Below are positions 33,472-41,941 of a stretch of 64,000 nt of DNA, piece after piece. A program made the translations under genes and the position numbers. The stretch lies in assembly GCF_040120695.1 (NCBI RefSeq), contig NZ_JBEEAC010000035.1, positions 1-64,000 of the forward strand, given 5' to 3'. The first letter of the stretch is position 1. Each line of letters opens with the position of its first letter. The notes under the pieces are model-generated. The model was not told the DNA's origin. It saw nothing but the letters and a program-made list of their open reading frames with translations, and did not search any database. The stretch comes from Plantactinospora sp040120695 (lineage in GTDB: Bacteria > Actinomycetota > Actinomycetes > Mycobacteriales > Micromonosporaceae).

Positions 33472-35571
33472 ATGTCAGCCCGCGAGGCCACCGAGGGAAC
33501 CCGCCGTAGGCCGCTGCTGACCGTACTCTTCTGGTCCGGGGTCGGGCTGGCTCCGCTGGCCGCCCTGTTGCTCCTGGTGGGGCAGGGCAACGGGCCGCTC
33601 CGGATCGCGGCGGTGCTCGCCGTGCTGGCGGTCGTACTCATCGGATTGTCGATCACGTTGCGCGGCGACTCGGAGGGCGTCCGGCTGGACATCGAGGAGA
33701 CCCTCGCCGAGGAACTCGACGACCTTCGGGGCGAGTTGCGCAACGACATCGCCACCGCCGCCCGGGCCACGCACAAGGCGTTCGGCGAGAAGCTGGCGGT
33801 CGTGCAGGGCAACGTCGAGGCGCTGCGTGGCCAGATCGAGACTTTCCGGGCCACTGCCGCCGCGCCGGGCGGCTCCGCCGCCCCTGCCGGGCCGGGCACC
33901 TCCGCCTCCGTCATGGCGGGCACCACCCCCGCCTCCACCAAATCGGGCAGGTCTTCCGCCTCTGCGGTGTCGGGCAGGTCTTCCGCCGCTGCCGTGTCCG
34001 GCGCCGGGGCCGGTCCGGCCGTTGGTGACGCACCGGTGGCCGGCGGTCCGGCTCGGTCCCACGCCTCGACTCATTCACACGCCTCGACTCATTCACACGC
34101 CGCGGACCAGAGCGACAACACCGGCGAGTTCCACGGCCGCCCCGGTGGCGGATACCGGGACGGCGGCCACCAGGGGAGTGACTATCCCGACGGCGACCGG
34201 CCCGGGGCGGGGCGGCGGCGGTACGACCGGGACGACGGCGCACCGGGCGAGTCCGGGCAGTACGGCCGCTCGTGGTCGCAGGGCGCGCGAACGCACCGGG
34301 GCGGTCCGGCGGGAATGCCCGGCGGCCCCGGTGGGGTGTCCGGACCGCCGCTCGGCCGAGGCGTCGTCCGGCACACCGAGACCGTGCAGGTGACCACCCG
34401 GCAGACCATCGTCGGCGGACACGAAGACGATCATGGCCACGGTTACGACGGCGGAACCTACGGTGCAGCCGGCTACGGCGGCGGCGTCCATTCGGGCGGC
34501 TACGGGGACGGCGCCCCTTCGGGCGGCTATGGCGGCGGCGCCCATTCGAGCGGCCATGGCGGCGGAACCCACGGTGGCGGTGGCCGGGCCGGCGGCTACG
34601 GCGCCGGAACCATTGGCGGCGGCGTACACGGCGGCGGCTCGGCCGGGACCTACGGCGGCGCCGGCTCGGGCGGCGGGACCTACGGCGGCGGGACCTACGG
34701 CGGTGCCGGTTCCGGTGGCGGGACCTACGGCGGTGGCACCTACAGCGGTGCCGGTTCGGGGGACGGGACCTACGACGGCGGGACCTACGGCGGCGCGGCA
34801 GCACACGGTGCCGATGCGGGCGGTGGCACCTACGGCGGTGGCACTTACGGCGGTGGCACGTACGGCGGTCGCCGGGAGTCGGACGGGCGCGACGAGGATC
34901 CGGACGACCGGCGGGCGCGGGGTCGGGGCTCCGCCGAGGCTGCCGACGAGGGGCGGGCCGGGTGGCGGTCCGGCGGCTGGCGTGGCCGTCCGGCCGACCC
35001 GGAGCCGGAGACCGGCGACCCGGCCGACGACTCGTACTGGGCCGAGCTGCGGGCCGGCGACCGCTGGGCATCCGTGCGCGACGACGACCGGGGCCGCGAG
35101 GTCCGGATGGGCGAGCGACGGGCGTCGATGCGGTCCGACGGGTCGGGTACGGAGTTGCGGGTCGAGGACCGCTGGGCGGAGATGCGCCGGGAGGAGCCGG
35201 GGCCGGACGAGGGCCGGCGGACCGGTCGCCAGTGGTCGGAGCCCGCCGACGAAGACCGACGGTACGGCGACCAGCGCGGCTCGGGCGGCTGGTCCGGTCA
35301 GGACGGTGCCCGGCACGGCGCCGGTGCCGACCTCGGTGACGGCCGGGGCTGGGAGCCCTCCGGCGGTGCCGCGGCACTGCCCGCCGCAGGGGTGGACCCG
35401 GCTTCCGTCTGGGGCCCACCCAGCCAGAAGCCGGAACCGGAGCCTGCCCGGCGGGGGCGGCGGCACCGCGACGACGAAGAGTACGGCTACCCGCCGTTGG
35501 ACGAGGCACCCCGGGCCGGCGGTACCCGCCGTTCCGGGTACGGCTACTCCGCCGACGGCGACTGGCGTTGA
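33472..35571 (+). CDS. Membrane protein with Gly/Tyr-rich low-complexity repeats
   Basis: A 699-residue protein. Two membrane helices lie near the N terminus (about 17-37 and 43-62). A charged helix able to coil (LDIEETLAEELDDLRGELRN, 75-125) follows. Residues about 150-470 are low complexity, first Ser/Ala/His and then Gly/Tyr, with GGGTYGG-type repeats concentrated at 389-466. The last 230 residues are Arg/Asp-rich with recurring RWAxxR units. By position and two-helix topology it may correspond to the Rv3604c-type protein of mycobacteria, a resemblance from memory. No enzymatic motif. The glycine-tyrosine tract is likely disordered and sticky. Confidence 0.72.
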   Translation: MSAREATEGTRRRPLLTVLFWSGVGLAPLAALLLLVGQGNGPLRIAAVLAVLAVVLIGLSITLRGDSEGVRLDIEETLAEELDDLRGELRNDIATAARATHKAFGEKLAVVQGNVEALRGQIETFRATAAAPGGSAAPAGPGTSASVMAGTTPASTKSGRSSASAVSGRSSAAAVSGAGAGPAVGDAPVAGGPARSHASTHSHASTHSHAADQSDNTGEFHGRPGGGYRDGGHQGSDYPDGDRPGAGRRRYDRDDGAPGESGQYGRSWSQGARTHRGGPAGMPGGPGGVSGPPLGRGVVRHTETVQVTTRQTIVGGHEDDHGHGYDGGTYGAAGYGGGVHSGGYGDGAPSGGYGGGAHSSGHGGGTHGGGGRAGGYGAGTIGGGVHGGGSAGTYGGAGSGGGTYGGGTYGGAGSGGGTYGGGTYSGAGSGDGTYDGGTYGGAAAHGADAGGGTYGGGTYGGGTYGGRRESDGRDEDPDDRRARGRGSAEAADEGRAGWRSGGWRGRPADPEPETGDPADDSYWAELRAGDRWASVRDDDRGREVRMGERRASMRSDGSGTELRVEDRWAEMRREEPGPDEGRRTGRQWSEPADEDRRYGDQRGSGGWSGQDGARHGAGADLGDGRGWEPSGGAAALPAAGVDPASVWGPPSQKPEPEPARRGRRHRDDEEYGYPPLDEAPRAGGTRRSGYGYSADGDWR
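34625..34870 (+). repeat. Gly-Gly-Thr-Tyr coding repeats
   Basis: A tract of degenerate 12-15 bp units based on GGCGGGACCTAC/GGTGGCACCTAC encodes alternating GGGTYGG blocks with a longer GAGSGGGTY super-repeat. It is inside the Gly/Tyr-rich membrane protein. Confidence 0.85.
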
Positions 35572-35614
35572 CCGGTCACCTGCCCCACCGGTTACCTGCC
35601 GATGGCGCCGACAG

Positions 35615-36778
35615 CTACTTGTCGATGTCGCCGACGACGAAGAACATCGAGCCCAGGATCGCGATCAGGTCCGGCACCAGGCAGCCGGGGAGCAGCGTGG
35701 CCAGGGCCTGCACGTTGGCGTACGAGGCGGTGCGCAGCTTCATCCGCCACGGCGTCTTGTCACCCCGGGATACCAGGTAGTAGCCGTTGATCCCGAGCGG
35801 GTTCTCGGTCCAGGCGTAGGTGTGCCCCTCCGGGGCCTTCACCACCTTGGGCAGCCGCACGTTCACCGGACCGCTGATCCGGTCGACCTGGTCCAGGCAG
35901 CGTTCCGCGAGGTCGAGTGAGACGTACACCTGGTCGAGCAGGATCTCGAACCGGGAGTGGCAGTCACCGGCGCTGCGGGTGACCACCGGCACCTCCAGCG
36001 CCCCGTACGCCAGGTAGGGCTCGTCCCGGCGCAGGTCGAAGTCGAGCCCGGAGGCCCGGGCTACCGGTCCGGAGGCGCCGTACGCGGCCGCGTCGGCGGC
36101 GGAGAGCACCCCGACCCCGACGGTACGGGCCAGGAAGATCTCGTTGCGCCGGATCACGTTGTCCAGGTCCGGCAGGCGGCGGCGTACCTCGCCGATCGCC
36201 GTCCTGGCCCGTCGGGTCCAGCCGGCCGGCACCTCTTCCTTGAGCCCGCCGACCCGGTTGAACATGTAGTGGATCCGGCCGCCGGAGACCTCCTCCAGCA
36301 CCGCCTGGAGGGTTTCGCGTTCCCGAAACGCGTAGAACATCGGGGTGATGGCGCCGATCTCCAGCGGGTAGGAGCCGAGGAACATCAGGTGGTTGAGCAC
36401 CCGGTTCAGTTCGGCGAGGGCGGTACGCAGCCAGACGGCCCGCTCCGGCACCTCCATCCCCATCATCCGCTCGACGGCGAGCACCACGCCGAGTTCGTTG
36501 GAGAACGCCGACAGCCAGTCGTGCCTGTTGGCCAGCACGATGATCTGCCGGTAGTCGCGTACCTCGAAGAGCTTCTCGGCGCCCCGGTGCATGTAGCCGA
36601 CGATCGGCTCGCAGGAGATCACCCGCTCGCCGTCGAGCACCAGCTTGAGCCGGAGTACGCCGTGGGTCGACGGATGCTGCGGCCCGATGTTCAGCACCAT
36701 GTCGGCGGTGTCCAGGCCCGCCCCGGTGCCGACGGTCAGCTCCCGCAGCGCGCCGGTGTCGGCAGTCATGTCCGCCAT
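35615..36778 (-). CDS. nuoD: NADH-quinone oxidoreductase subunit D paralogue, stand-alone
   Basis: A 387-residue homologue of complex I 49-kDa subunit (NuoD/NDUFS2). The family start LNIGPQHPSTHGVLRLKL, VGYMHRGAEKLFE and the C-terminal GSMFFVVGDIDK are intact. It is isolated from any other nuo gene here, so it is likely a second copy beside the main operon elsewhere. The Arg of HRG (residue 65) aligns with the human NDUFS2 arginine dimethylated by NDUFAF7, and the gene directly upstream is a MidA/NDUFAF7-type methyltransferase. The start at 36778 has a weak GGCGGA site; 36769 is an alternative. It may act in a specialised dehydrogenase. Confidence 0.88.
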   Translation of the reverse strand: MADMTADTGALRELTVGTGAGLDTADMVLNIGPQHPSTHGVLRLKLVLDGERVISCEPIVGYMHRGAEKLFEVRDYRQIIVLANRHDWLSAFSNELGVVLAVERMMGMEVPERAVWLRTALAELNRVLNHLMFLGSYPLEIGAITPMFYAFRERETLQAVLEEVSGGRIHYMFNRVGGLKEEVPAGWTRRARTAIGEVRRRLPDLDNVIRRNEIFLARTVGVGVLSAADAAAYGASGPVARASGLDFDLRRDEPYLAYGALEVPVVTRSAGDCHSRFEILLDQVYVSLDLAERCLDQVDRISGPVNVRLPKVVKAPEGHTYAWTENPLGINGYYLVSRGDKTPWRMKLRTASYANVQALATLLPGCLVPDLIAILGSMFFVVGDIDK

Positions 36779-36918
36779 CGTGCCACGATCCGCCGGAACG
36801 CATCGCCGAGGCGGACACCGGAGTAGGACGGAGGAAGGACGCGCCCCAGGCGATCGAGGGCCGGTTTCGTCGCGGTCGACCGGTCGCCCTCGGTGGACGA
36901 CCGCGAGCGACCGGGCGG

Positions 36919-38022
36919 TCATCGCGCGGGTTGCCCCGGCGCCGGTGCACCGGATTCTCCGCCGAGCCATCCGGTGGGGCCCGGGTCGACGCCGACCGGT
37001 TGGAGCAGCCACCAGTGGCCGCCGAGACCGGCCGGGTCGGTGAGTTCGGCCGCGGCGGAGGCCCGCGCCAACGCCCGGACGTAGCCGGCCGGGTCGGTGG
37101 AGGCCATCGCCAGCGCGGGTCGCCGCCCGTCGGCTCCGAGCGCCCGCAGCGCGGTGCGCTGTTCGACCAGGGTGTACGGCAGTCCGGCCAGCGCCGTACC
37201 GGCCGCCGCCACCGAGTCCATCGCGACATGTGCGGTCAGGTCGCAGCTGCCGTCCGGTACCGGGTAGACCTGACGGCCGGAGCGGAACCCGGTCAGCGTG
37301 CCGTGCACCGGGCGGTCGTCCCGCAGGTGTCCGTAGTCGACGGCGAGCGCCAATCCCCGGTGCAGGCTGCCGACCGCCTCCGCCCAGGCGGTGTCCCGGG
37401 GCAGCCCGATCTCGGCCCGGATCGGGGACGGTTGCACCCGGTCCGGGGGCGGCTCGATCCGGTCCGGCGAGGGCTGGTCCGGAGGAGACTCGTCCGTCGA
37501 TGTCGGCCACCAGCGGGCCAGCCAGTCCGCCTCGGCCGGGTCGAGCGGGCCGCCGGGCGACTCCGCGCCGGTGGCCGGGTCCACGAGTACCCGTCGCCAG
37601 CCGGCCCGGCCGGATTCCGCCACGTCCAGCGGTACGTTGTCCAGCCACTCGGTCGCGATCAGCAGGCCGACGACCCGCTCCGGCAGGTCCGAGCGCCAAT
37701 TGATCGGCTCCGGCAGCGAGTCGGGTCGCGGGGCGAGTTCGACCGCGGTCAGCCGGAGCCGGGCGGCGAGTTCCGGCGGGGCGAGCCGGGCCAGGGTGCC
37801 GAGCAGTTCCCCCCGGCCGGCGCCGACGTCGACCACGTGCAGCGGATCCGGCCGGCCCAGCGCGGCGTCGAGCCGGGCCAGCAGCCGCAGCAGGGCGCCG
37901 CCCAGCACCGGTACGGCGTGGGCGCTGGTCCGGAAGTGCGCGGCCGGCCCGGCGCCGCTGACGAAGAACCCCTGCGCGCCGTAGAGGGCGGTGGTCATCG
38001 CGGCTCGCCATCCGATCGGCAC
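36919..38022 (-). CDS. MidA/NDUFAF7-family SAM-dependent methyltransferase
   Basis: A 367-residue methyltransferase of the class that modifies an arginine of complex I subunit NDUFS2 in mitochondria. The SAM-binding motif LHVVDVGAGRGELLGTLA is near 62-79, with the family's ATEWLDNVPLDV and LALAVDYGHLRDD segments downstream. A Pro/Asp-rich insertion near 175-200 (PSPDRIEPPPDRVQPSP) is variable in character. It lies upstream of the nuoD paralogue on the same strand, 140 bases apart, so both are probably in one transcript. Targeting of the adjacent NuoD is an inference from the mitochondrial pair. Confidence 0.85.
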   Translation of the reverse strand: MPIGWRAAMTTALYGAQGFFVSGAGPAAHFRTSAHAVPVLGGALLRLLARLDAALGRPDPLHVVDVGAGRGELLGTLARLAPPELAARLRLTAVELAPRPDSLPEPINWRSDLPERVVGLLIATEWLDNVPLDVAESGRAGWRRVLVDPATGAESPGGPLDPAEADWLARWWPTSTDESPPDQPSPDRIEPPPDRVQPSPIRAEIGLPRDTAWAEAVGSLHRGLALAVDYGHLRDDRPVHGTLTGFRSGRQVYPVPDGSCDLTAHVAMDSVAAAGTALAGLPYTLVEQRTALRALGADGRRPALAMASTDPAGYVRALARASAAAELTDPAGLGGHWWLLQPVGVDPGPTGWLGGESGAPAPGQPAR

Positions 38023-38290
38023 CGACCCAGGTTATGCGGCGCGCTGCTCAATCCACGCCCGGTACGGCACCGATGGCCGGGCCGATCCGGACGGCCGTCA
38101 CGTCGGGACATGTCCGGGCACATCAGGGACAGGTAGCGGCATGCCGGGGTGTCCCGTGTGCCACGTCACCAACTGGGCGAAGCGGTCGTGGCAGGCGGGT
38201 GAAGGTTTTCACACCTCTTGGTCCTGAACTGGCCGGACGGCGCATACTTGCGATCGACCGGTACCACTTATCGAGGACTGGATCATTGCT

Positions 38291-39340
38291 ATGAGCGCTT
38301 CCGCGCGCCCGCGTACCGCCGCCTCCGGCGGGACGGACCGGCCAACGGCCGCCGCCCCGAGCCGTGACCGCGCCGGCCAGGGCCAGACGCCGCCGCAGCG
38401 TCCCCGCCAGCTCACCGTCGGCGTGATCGGCGCCGGCCGGGTCGGTGCCGTGCTCGGTGCCGCGCTGGGCCGGGCCGGACACCGGGTGGTCGCCGCCTCC
38501 GGGGTCTCGACCGCCGCCCGGGACCGGATCGACCGGCTGCTGCCGGGGACCACCGTACGCCCCGCCGACGAGGTGGCCCGGGCCGCCGTCGACCTGCTGC
38601 TGATCGCCGTACCGGACGACGCGCTGGCGCCGGTGGTCGCCGGTCTGGCCGGGACCGGTGCGCTCCGGCCCGGACAGGTGGTGACACACACCTCCGGCGC
38701 GCACGGCCTCGACGTGCTCGCCCCGGCCGTGGCGGTCGGGGCACTCCCGCTGGCGCTGCACCCGGCGATGACCTTCACCGGTACCGCCGACGACCTGCAC
38801 CGGCTGCCGGGCATCTCCTACGGGGTGACCGTGCCGGAGCGACTGCGGCCGTTCGCCGTCCGGCTCGTCGCCGACCTCGGCGGGGTACCGGAGTGGGTGG
38901 CCGAACCGGACCGTCCGCTCTACCATGCCGCCCTCGCGCACGGCGCGAACCATCTCGTCACGCTGGTCAACGAGGCGGTGGACCTGCTCCGCGCCGCCGG
39001 GGTGGCCCAGCCGGCGAAGGTGCTCGGCCCGCTGCTCCGGGCCGCCCTGGACAACTCGCTGCGGCTCGGCGACGCGGCGCTGACCGGGCCGGTGTCCCGG
39101 GGCGACGCCGGTACGCTCGCCCGGCACCTGGACCGGCTGGCCGTCACCGCTCCGGAGTCGGTGCCCGGCTATCTCGCGCTGGCCCGGCGTACCGCCGACC
39201 GGGCGATCGCGACCGGCCGGCTCCGCCCGGCCGACGCCGAGGTCCTGCTCGGGGTGCTGGCCGACCGGGACCGGAAGGCGCTGGCCGACCGCGACCGGAA
39301 GGCGCTGGCCGACCGGGACCGGAAGGTCGCCGCCGCGTGA
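38291..39340 (+). CDS. DUF2520/Rossmann oxidoreductase-like protein in the pantothenate operon
   Basis: A 349-residue protein. After a 40-residue disordered leader comes a Rossmann nucleotide site (TVGVIGAGRVGAVLGAAL), then a central HTSGAHGLDVL region and the DUF2520 C-terminal helical domain (YHAALAHGANHLVTLVNEAV) resembling the 6-phosphogluconate/ketopantoate-reductase all-alpha domain. It ends 22 bases before panC, so it is in the pantothenate operon. A role as ketopantoate reductase or another NAD(P)-dependent step is plausible but unproven. The C terminus is extended by a 24-bp tandem repeat (ALADRDRK units). Confidence 0.85.
   Translation: MSASARPRTAASGGTDRPTAAAPSRDRAGQGQTPPQRPRQLTVGVIGAGRVGAVLGAALGRAGHRVVAASGVSTAARDRIDRLLPGTTVRPADEVARAAVDLLLIAVPDDALAPVVAGLAGTGALRPGQVVTHTSGAHGLDVLAPAVAVGALPLALHPAMTFTGTADDLHRLPGISYGVTVPERLRPFAVRLVADLGGVPEWVAEPDRPLYHAALAHGANHLVTLVNEAVDLLRAAGVAQPAKVLGPLLRAALDNSLRLGDAALTGPVSRGDAGTLARHLDRLAVTAPESVPGYLALARRTADRAIATGRLRPADAEVLLGVLADRDRKALADRDRKALADRDRKVAAA
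39257..39328 (+). repeat. 24-bp in-frame tandem repeat at the 3' end of the DUF2520 gene
   Basis: Three 24-bp units (39257-39280, 39281-39304, 39305-39328) almost identical in sequence encode LADRDRKA, LADRDRKA and LADRDRKV, directly before the last three codons and stop. Confidence 0.92.
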
Positions 39341-39362
39341 CCGGCGGGAAGGGGGAGCCGAG

Positions 39363-40223
39363 ATGACCACGGTGCTGCGTACCCGGGCAGAGCTGGCGGC
39401 CGCGCGGGCGTCCCTGCCGGGGAGGCTGGCGGTGGTGATGACCATGGGCGCCCTGCACTCCGGGCACGAGGCGCTGCTGCGGGCGGCCCGGGAGCAGGCC
39501 GACACGGTGCTGGCGACGATCTTCGTGAACCCGCTCCAGTTCGGCCCGAACGAGGACTTCGACCGGTACCCCCGGACCTTCGAGGACGACCTGGCGGTCT
39601 GCCGGGGGGCCGGGGTCGGGTACGTCTTCGCCCCGTCGCGGGAGGAGCTGTATCCGGACGGCGAGCCGATGGTGCGGGTCGACCCGGGCAGCCTCGGCGA
39701 GGAGCTGGAGGGCGCCAGCCGGCCCGGCTTCTTCACCGGGGTGCTGACCGTGGTGGCGAAGCTGCTCAACCTGCTCCGGCCGGACGTGGCGCTCTTCGGC
39801 GAGAAGGACTACCAGCAGCTCACCCTGGTCCGCCGGATGGTCCGGGATCTGGAGCTGGACGTGGCGATCGTCGGTGTGCCGACCGTACGCGAGCCGGACG
39901 GGTTGGCCCTGTCCAGCCGCAACCGCTACCTCTCCACACAGGAGCGGAGCGCCGCGCTACGGCTGTCGGCGGCGCTGCGGGCCGGCAACGCCGCCGCCGG
40001 GGCCGGTCGGGGTGCCGACGCCGCCCTCGCCGCCGCATACCGCGCCTTCGGCGACGGTACGACCGGCGCCAAGCTGGACTACCTGGTGCTGACCGCCCCG
40101 GACCTGGGCCCGGCGCCGGCCACCGGCCCGGCCCGGATGCTGGTGGCCGCCCGGGTCGGCTCCACCCGGCTGATCGACAACATGCCGGTCGACCTGGCTC
40201 CGGCTCCCGACCCGGGCGACTGA
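39363..40223 (+). CDS. panC: Pantothenate synthetase
   Basis: Condenses pantoate and beta-alanine using ATP. The 286-residue protein has the HIGH-like nucleotide motif MGALHSGHEALL, TIFVNPLQFGPNEDFDRYPR, the GEKDYQQLTLVRRMV segment and the LALSSRNRYLS motif, all diagnostic. It follows the DUF2520 gene by 22 bases and precedes panD by 53, forming a pantothenate operon. Confidence 0.96.
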   Translation: MTTVLRTRAELAAARASLPGRLAVVMTMGALHSGHEALLRAAREQADTVLATIFVNPLQFGPNEDFDRYPRTFEDDLAVCRGAGVGYVFAPSREELYPDGEPMVRVDPGSLGEELEGASRPGFFTGVLTVVAKLLNLLRPDVALFGEKDYQQLTLVRRMVRDLELDVAIVGVPTVREPDGLALSSRNRYLSTQERSAALRLSAALRAGNAAAGAGRGADAALAAAYRAFGDGTTGAKLDYLVLTAPDLGPAPATGPARMLVAARVGSTRLIDNMPVDLAPAPDPGD

Positions 40224-40276
40224 GGCGTCGACCTCCCGAGACCGTCCGAGAACCCTGCCGCACGGAGGACGTACCG

Positions 40277-40702
40277 ATGTTCCGCACCATGCTCAAGTCG
40301 AAGATCCACCGGGCCACGGTGACCCAGGCGGACCTGCACTACGTCGGCTCGGTGACCATCGACGCCGACCTGTTGGACGCCGCCGACCTGCTCCCCGGCG
40401 AGCAGGTCGCGATCGTGGACGTGACGAACGGGGCGCGGCTGGAGACGTACGTGATCGCCGGTGAGCGCGGCAGCGGGGTGATCGGCATCAACGGCGCCGC
40501 CGCGCACCTGGTGCACCCCGGCGACCTGGTCATCCTGATCTCGTACGGCCAGATGGACGACGCCGAGGCGCGGACGTACCAGCCGCGGATCGTGCACGTC
40601 GACGCGAAGAACCGGGTCATCGAGCTGGGCGCCGACCCGGCGGAAGCCGTACCCGGGATGGTCGGTGACCCGGTCCGGGGTGACCTCGTCACGACCGGCT
40701 GA
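40277..40702 (+). CDS. panD: Aspartate 1-decarboxylase (pyruvoyl enzyme)
   Basis: Makes beta-alanine from aspartate for PanC. The 141-residue proenzyme cleaves itself at the Gly-Ser bond in DLHYVGSVTID (Gly24-Ser25) to form the pyruvoyl group. The family motifs NGARLETYVI and GINGAAAHLV are present. ATG at 40277 follows GGAGGAC. panB is not in the window. Confidence 0.96.
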   Translation: MFRTMLKSKIHRATVTQADLHYVGSVTIDADLLDAADLLPGEQVAIVDVTNGARLETYVIAGERGSGVIGINGAAAHLVHPGDLVILISYGQMDDAEARTYQPRIVHVDAKNRVIELGADPAEAVPGMVGDPVRGDLVTTG

Positions 40703-40902
40703 CCGACCCGCTCGCCCGGGGCGCCCGCCGGCACCCGGTTGCCACCCGGTCGAACCCCGCCCCCTCCCCGCTGACCAGCCTGTTCGGCGCGTCGGTCAGC
40801 CCGAGGCGACCCGCCGGGGAGATGATCTCGCCGTCCGGATGACCCCGCCGGTTAACGTAGGGTGCAGCCATCCGGACTGTTGGTCGCCCTGGGGAGGACG
40901 CG

Positions 40903-41805
40903 ATGCGCCGTTGGATGAGCGCCCTGGCGTTGGCCGGGGCAGTCCTGCTCGGCGTCGCCGGCTGCGCGCCTCCGGACGGTACCGACGGCGACCTGACCAA
41001 CGGCTGGGCTCCGGTCGGCGAGCCGGCGGTCTTCACCCCGACGGCCGAGACCTGCCACCGGGCCGACTTCTCCGAGACGGTCTACCTGTCGTCGTACGTG
41101 CCGGTGGACTGCACCGACAACCACCGGCTGGAGACCGTGCACGTGGGCACGTTCGCCGGGGCGGGCGAGGCGGAGAAGCCGCCGGCACCCGGCTCGCCGC
41201 AGTTCACCACCGCGTACGCCGAGTGCGACAGCCGGGCGCGCGGCTTCCTCGGCGCCGACTGGCGTACCGGCCGGTTGTGGCTCGGGGTGGCGGTGCCCTC
41301 CCCGAAGGGCTGGCTGGCCGGGGCCCGGTGGTTCCGTTGCGACCTCACCGAACTGTCCAATGTCGAGGAGGATGGCGAGGCGGTCAGCCGGACGGCGAGC
41401 CTGAAGGGCGCGCTGCGCGAGGCCGGGCCGTTGCGGCTGGGCTGCTACGCCACCACCGTGACCCGGACCGAGACCATCGACCGGATGCCCCCGGTGGAGT
41501 GCTCGGCCCGGCACAACACCGAGTTCGCCGGGGTGTGGCGGGCACCGGCGACGTTGAAGTACCCGACGGCGGATCGGGACTGGCAGCCCCTCTACGACGG
41601 CTGTTACAGCGTCGCGGCCCGGTTCGTCGCGGTGTCGCAGAGCACGATCCGGTTCCGTACCGGTGTCGTGGCGCTGCCCGGCGGCCGGGACGACTGGACG
41701 GCGGGGAACCGGGGCGTCCGCTGCTATCTGTGGGTCTCCGAGGGCAGGTTCACCCGCTCGCTCAAGGGTGCCGGCGCCGACGCCCTACCGATCCGGACCC
41801 GCTGA
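40903..41805 (+). CDS. Septum-formation-family lipoprotein
   Basis: A 300-residue secreted lipoprotein (signal peptide, lipobox LGVAGC). The outer part has two similar Cys-containing halves (VPVDCTDNHRLETVHVGTF and PPVECSARHNTEFAGVW), the repeat typical of the actinobacterial septum-formation protein family. The paired Cys (for example ETCHRADF/VDCTD, WFRCDL) suggest disulfides. The family name comes from a proposed link with division; the biochemical role is unknown. It is in the gap between panD and nadB where some genomes have nadA. A direct duplication spans its stop codon. Confidence 0.82.
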   Translation: MRRWMSALALAGAVLLGVAGCAPPDGTDGDLTNGWAPVGEPAVFTPTAETCHRADFSETVYLSSYVPVDCTDNHRLETVHVGTFAGAGEAEKPPAPGSPQFTTAYAECDSRARGFLGADWRTGRLWLGVAVPSPKGWLAGARWFRCDLTELSNVEEDGEAVSRTASLKGALREAGPLRLGCYATTVTRTETIDRMPPVECSARHNTEFAGVWRAPATLKYPTADRDWQPLYDGCYSVAARFVAVSQSTIRFRTGVVALPGGRDDWTAGNRGVRCYLWVSEGRFTRSLKGAGADALPIRTR

Positions 41806-41833
41806 GCGCCCGCCGATCCGGCCCGCTGAGCGC
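41788..41833 (+). repeat. Imperfect duplication straddling a stop codon
   Basis: CCGATCCGGACCCGCTGAGCGC at 41788-41809, including the lipoprotein's TGA at 41803-41805, is repeated with one base missing at 41813-41833. Confidence 0.8.
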
Positions 41834-41941
41834 GGTCGATCCCGCAGCGGAGGGTCGTTCCGTCCGGATCGGGGAGCGTCGTAGGCCACTTCTCCCGCCC
41901 CCGGGCCCCCCGACAGCCCCGGCACGGGGTTGACTGGAGCG

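Noticed and set aside
33911..35509. Arg-rich antisense frames over the Gly/Tyr-rich gene
   Set aside because: They mirror the Gly/Tyr repeat; composition (runs of RRRSRR) is not protein-like.
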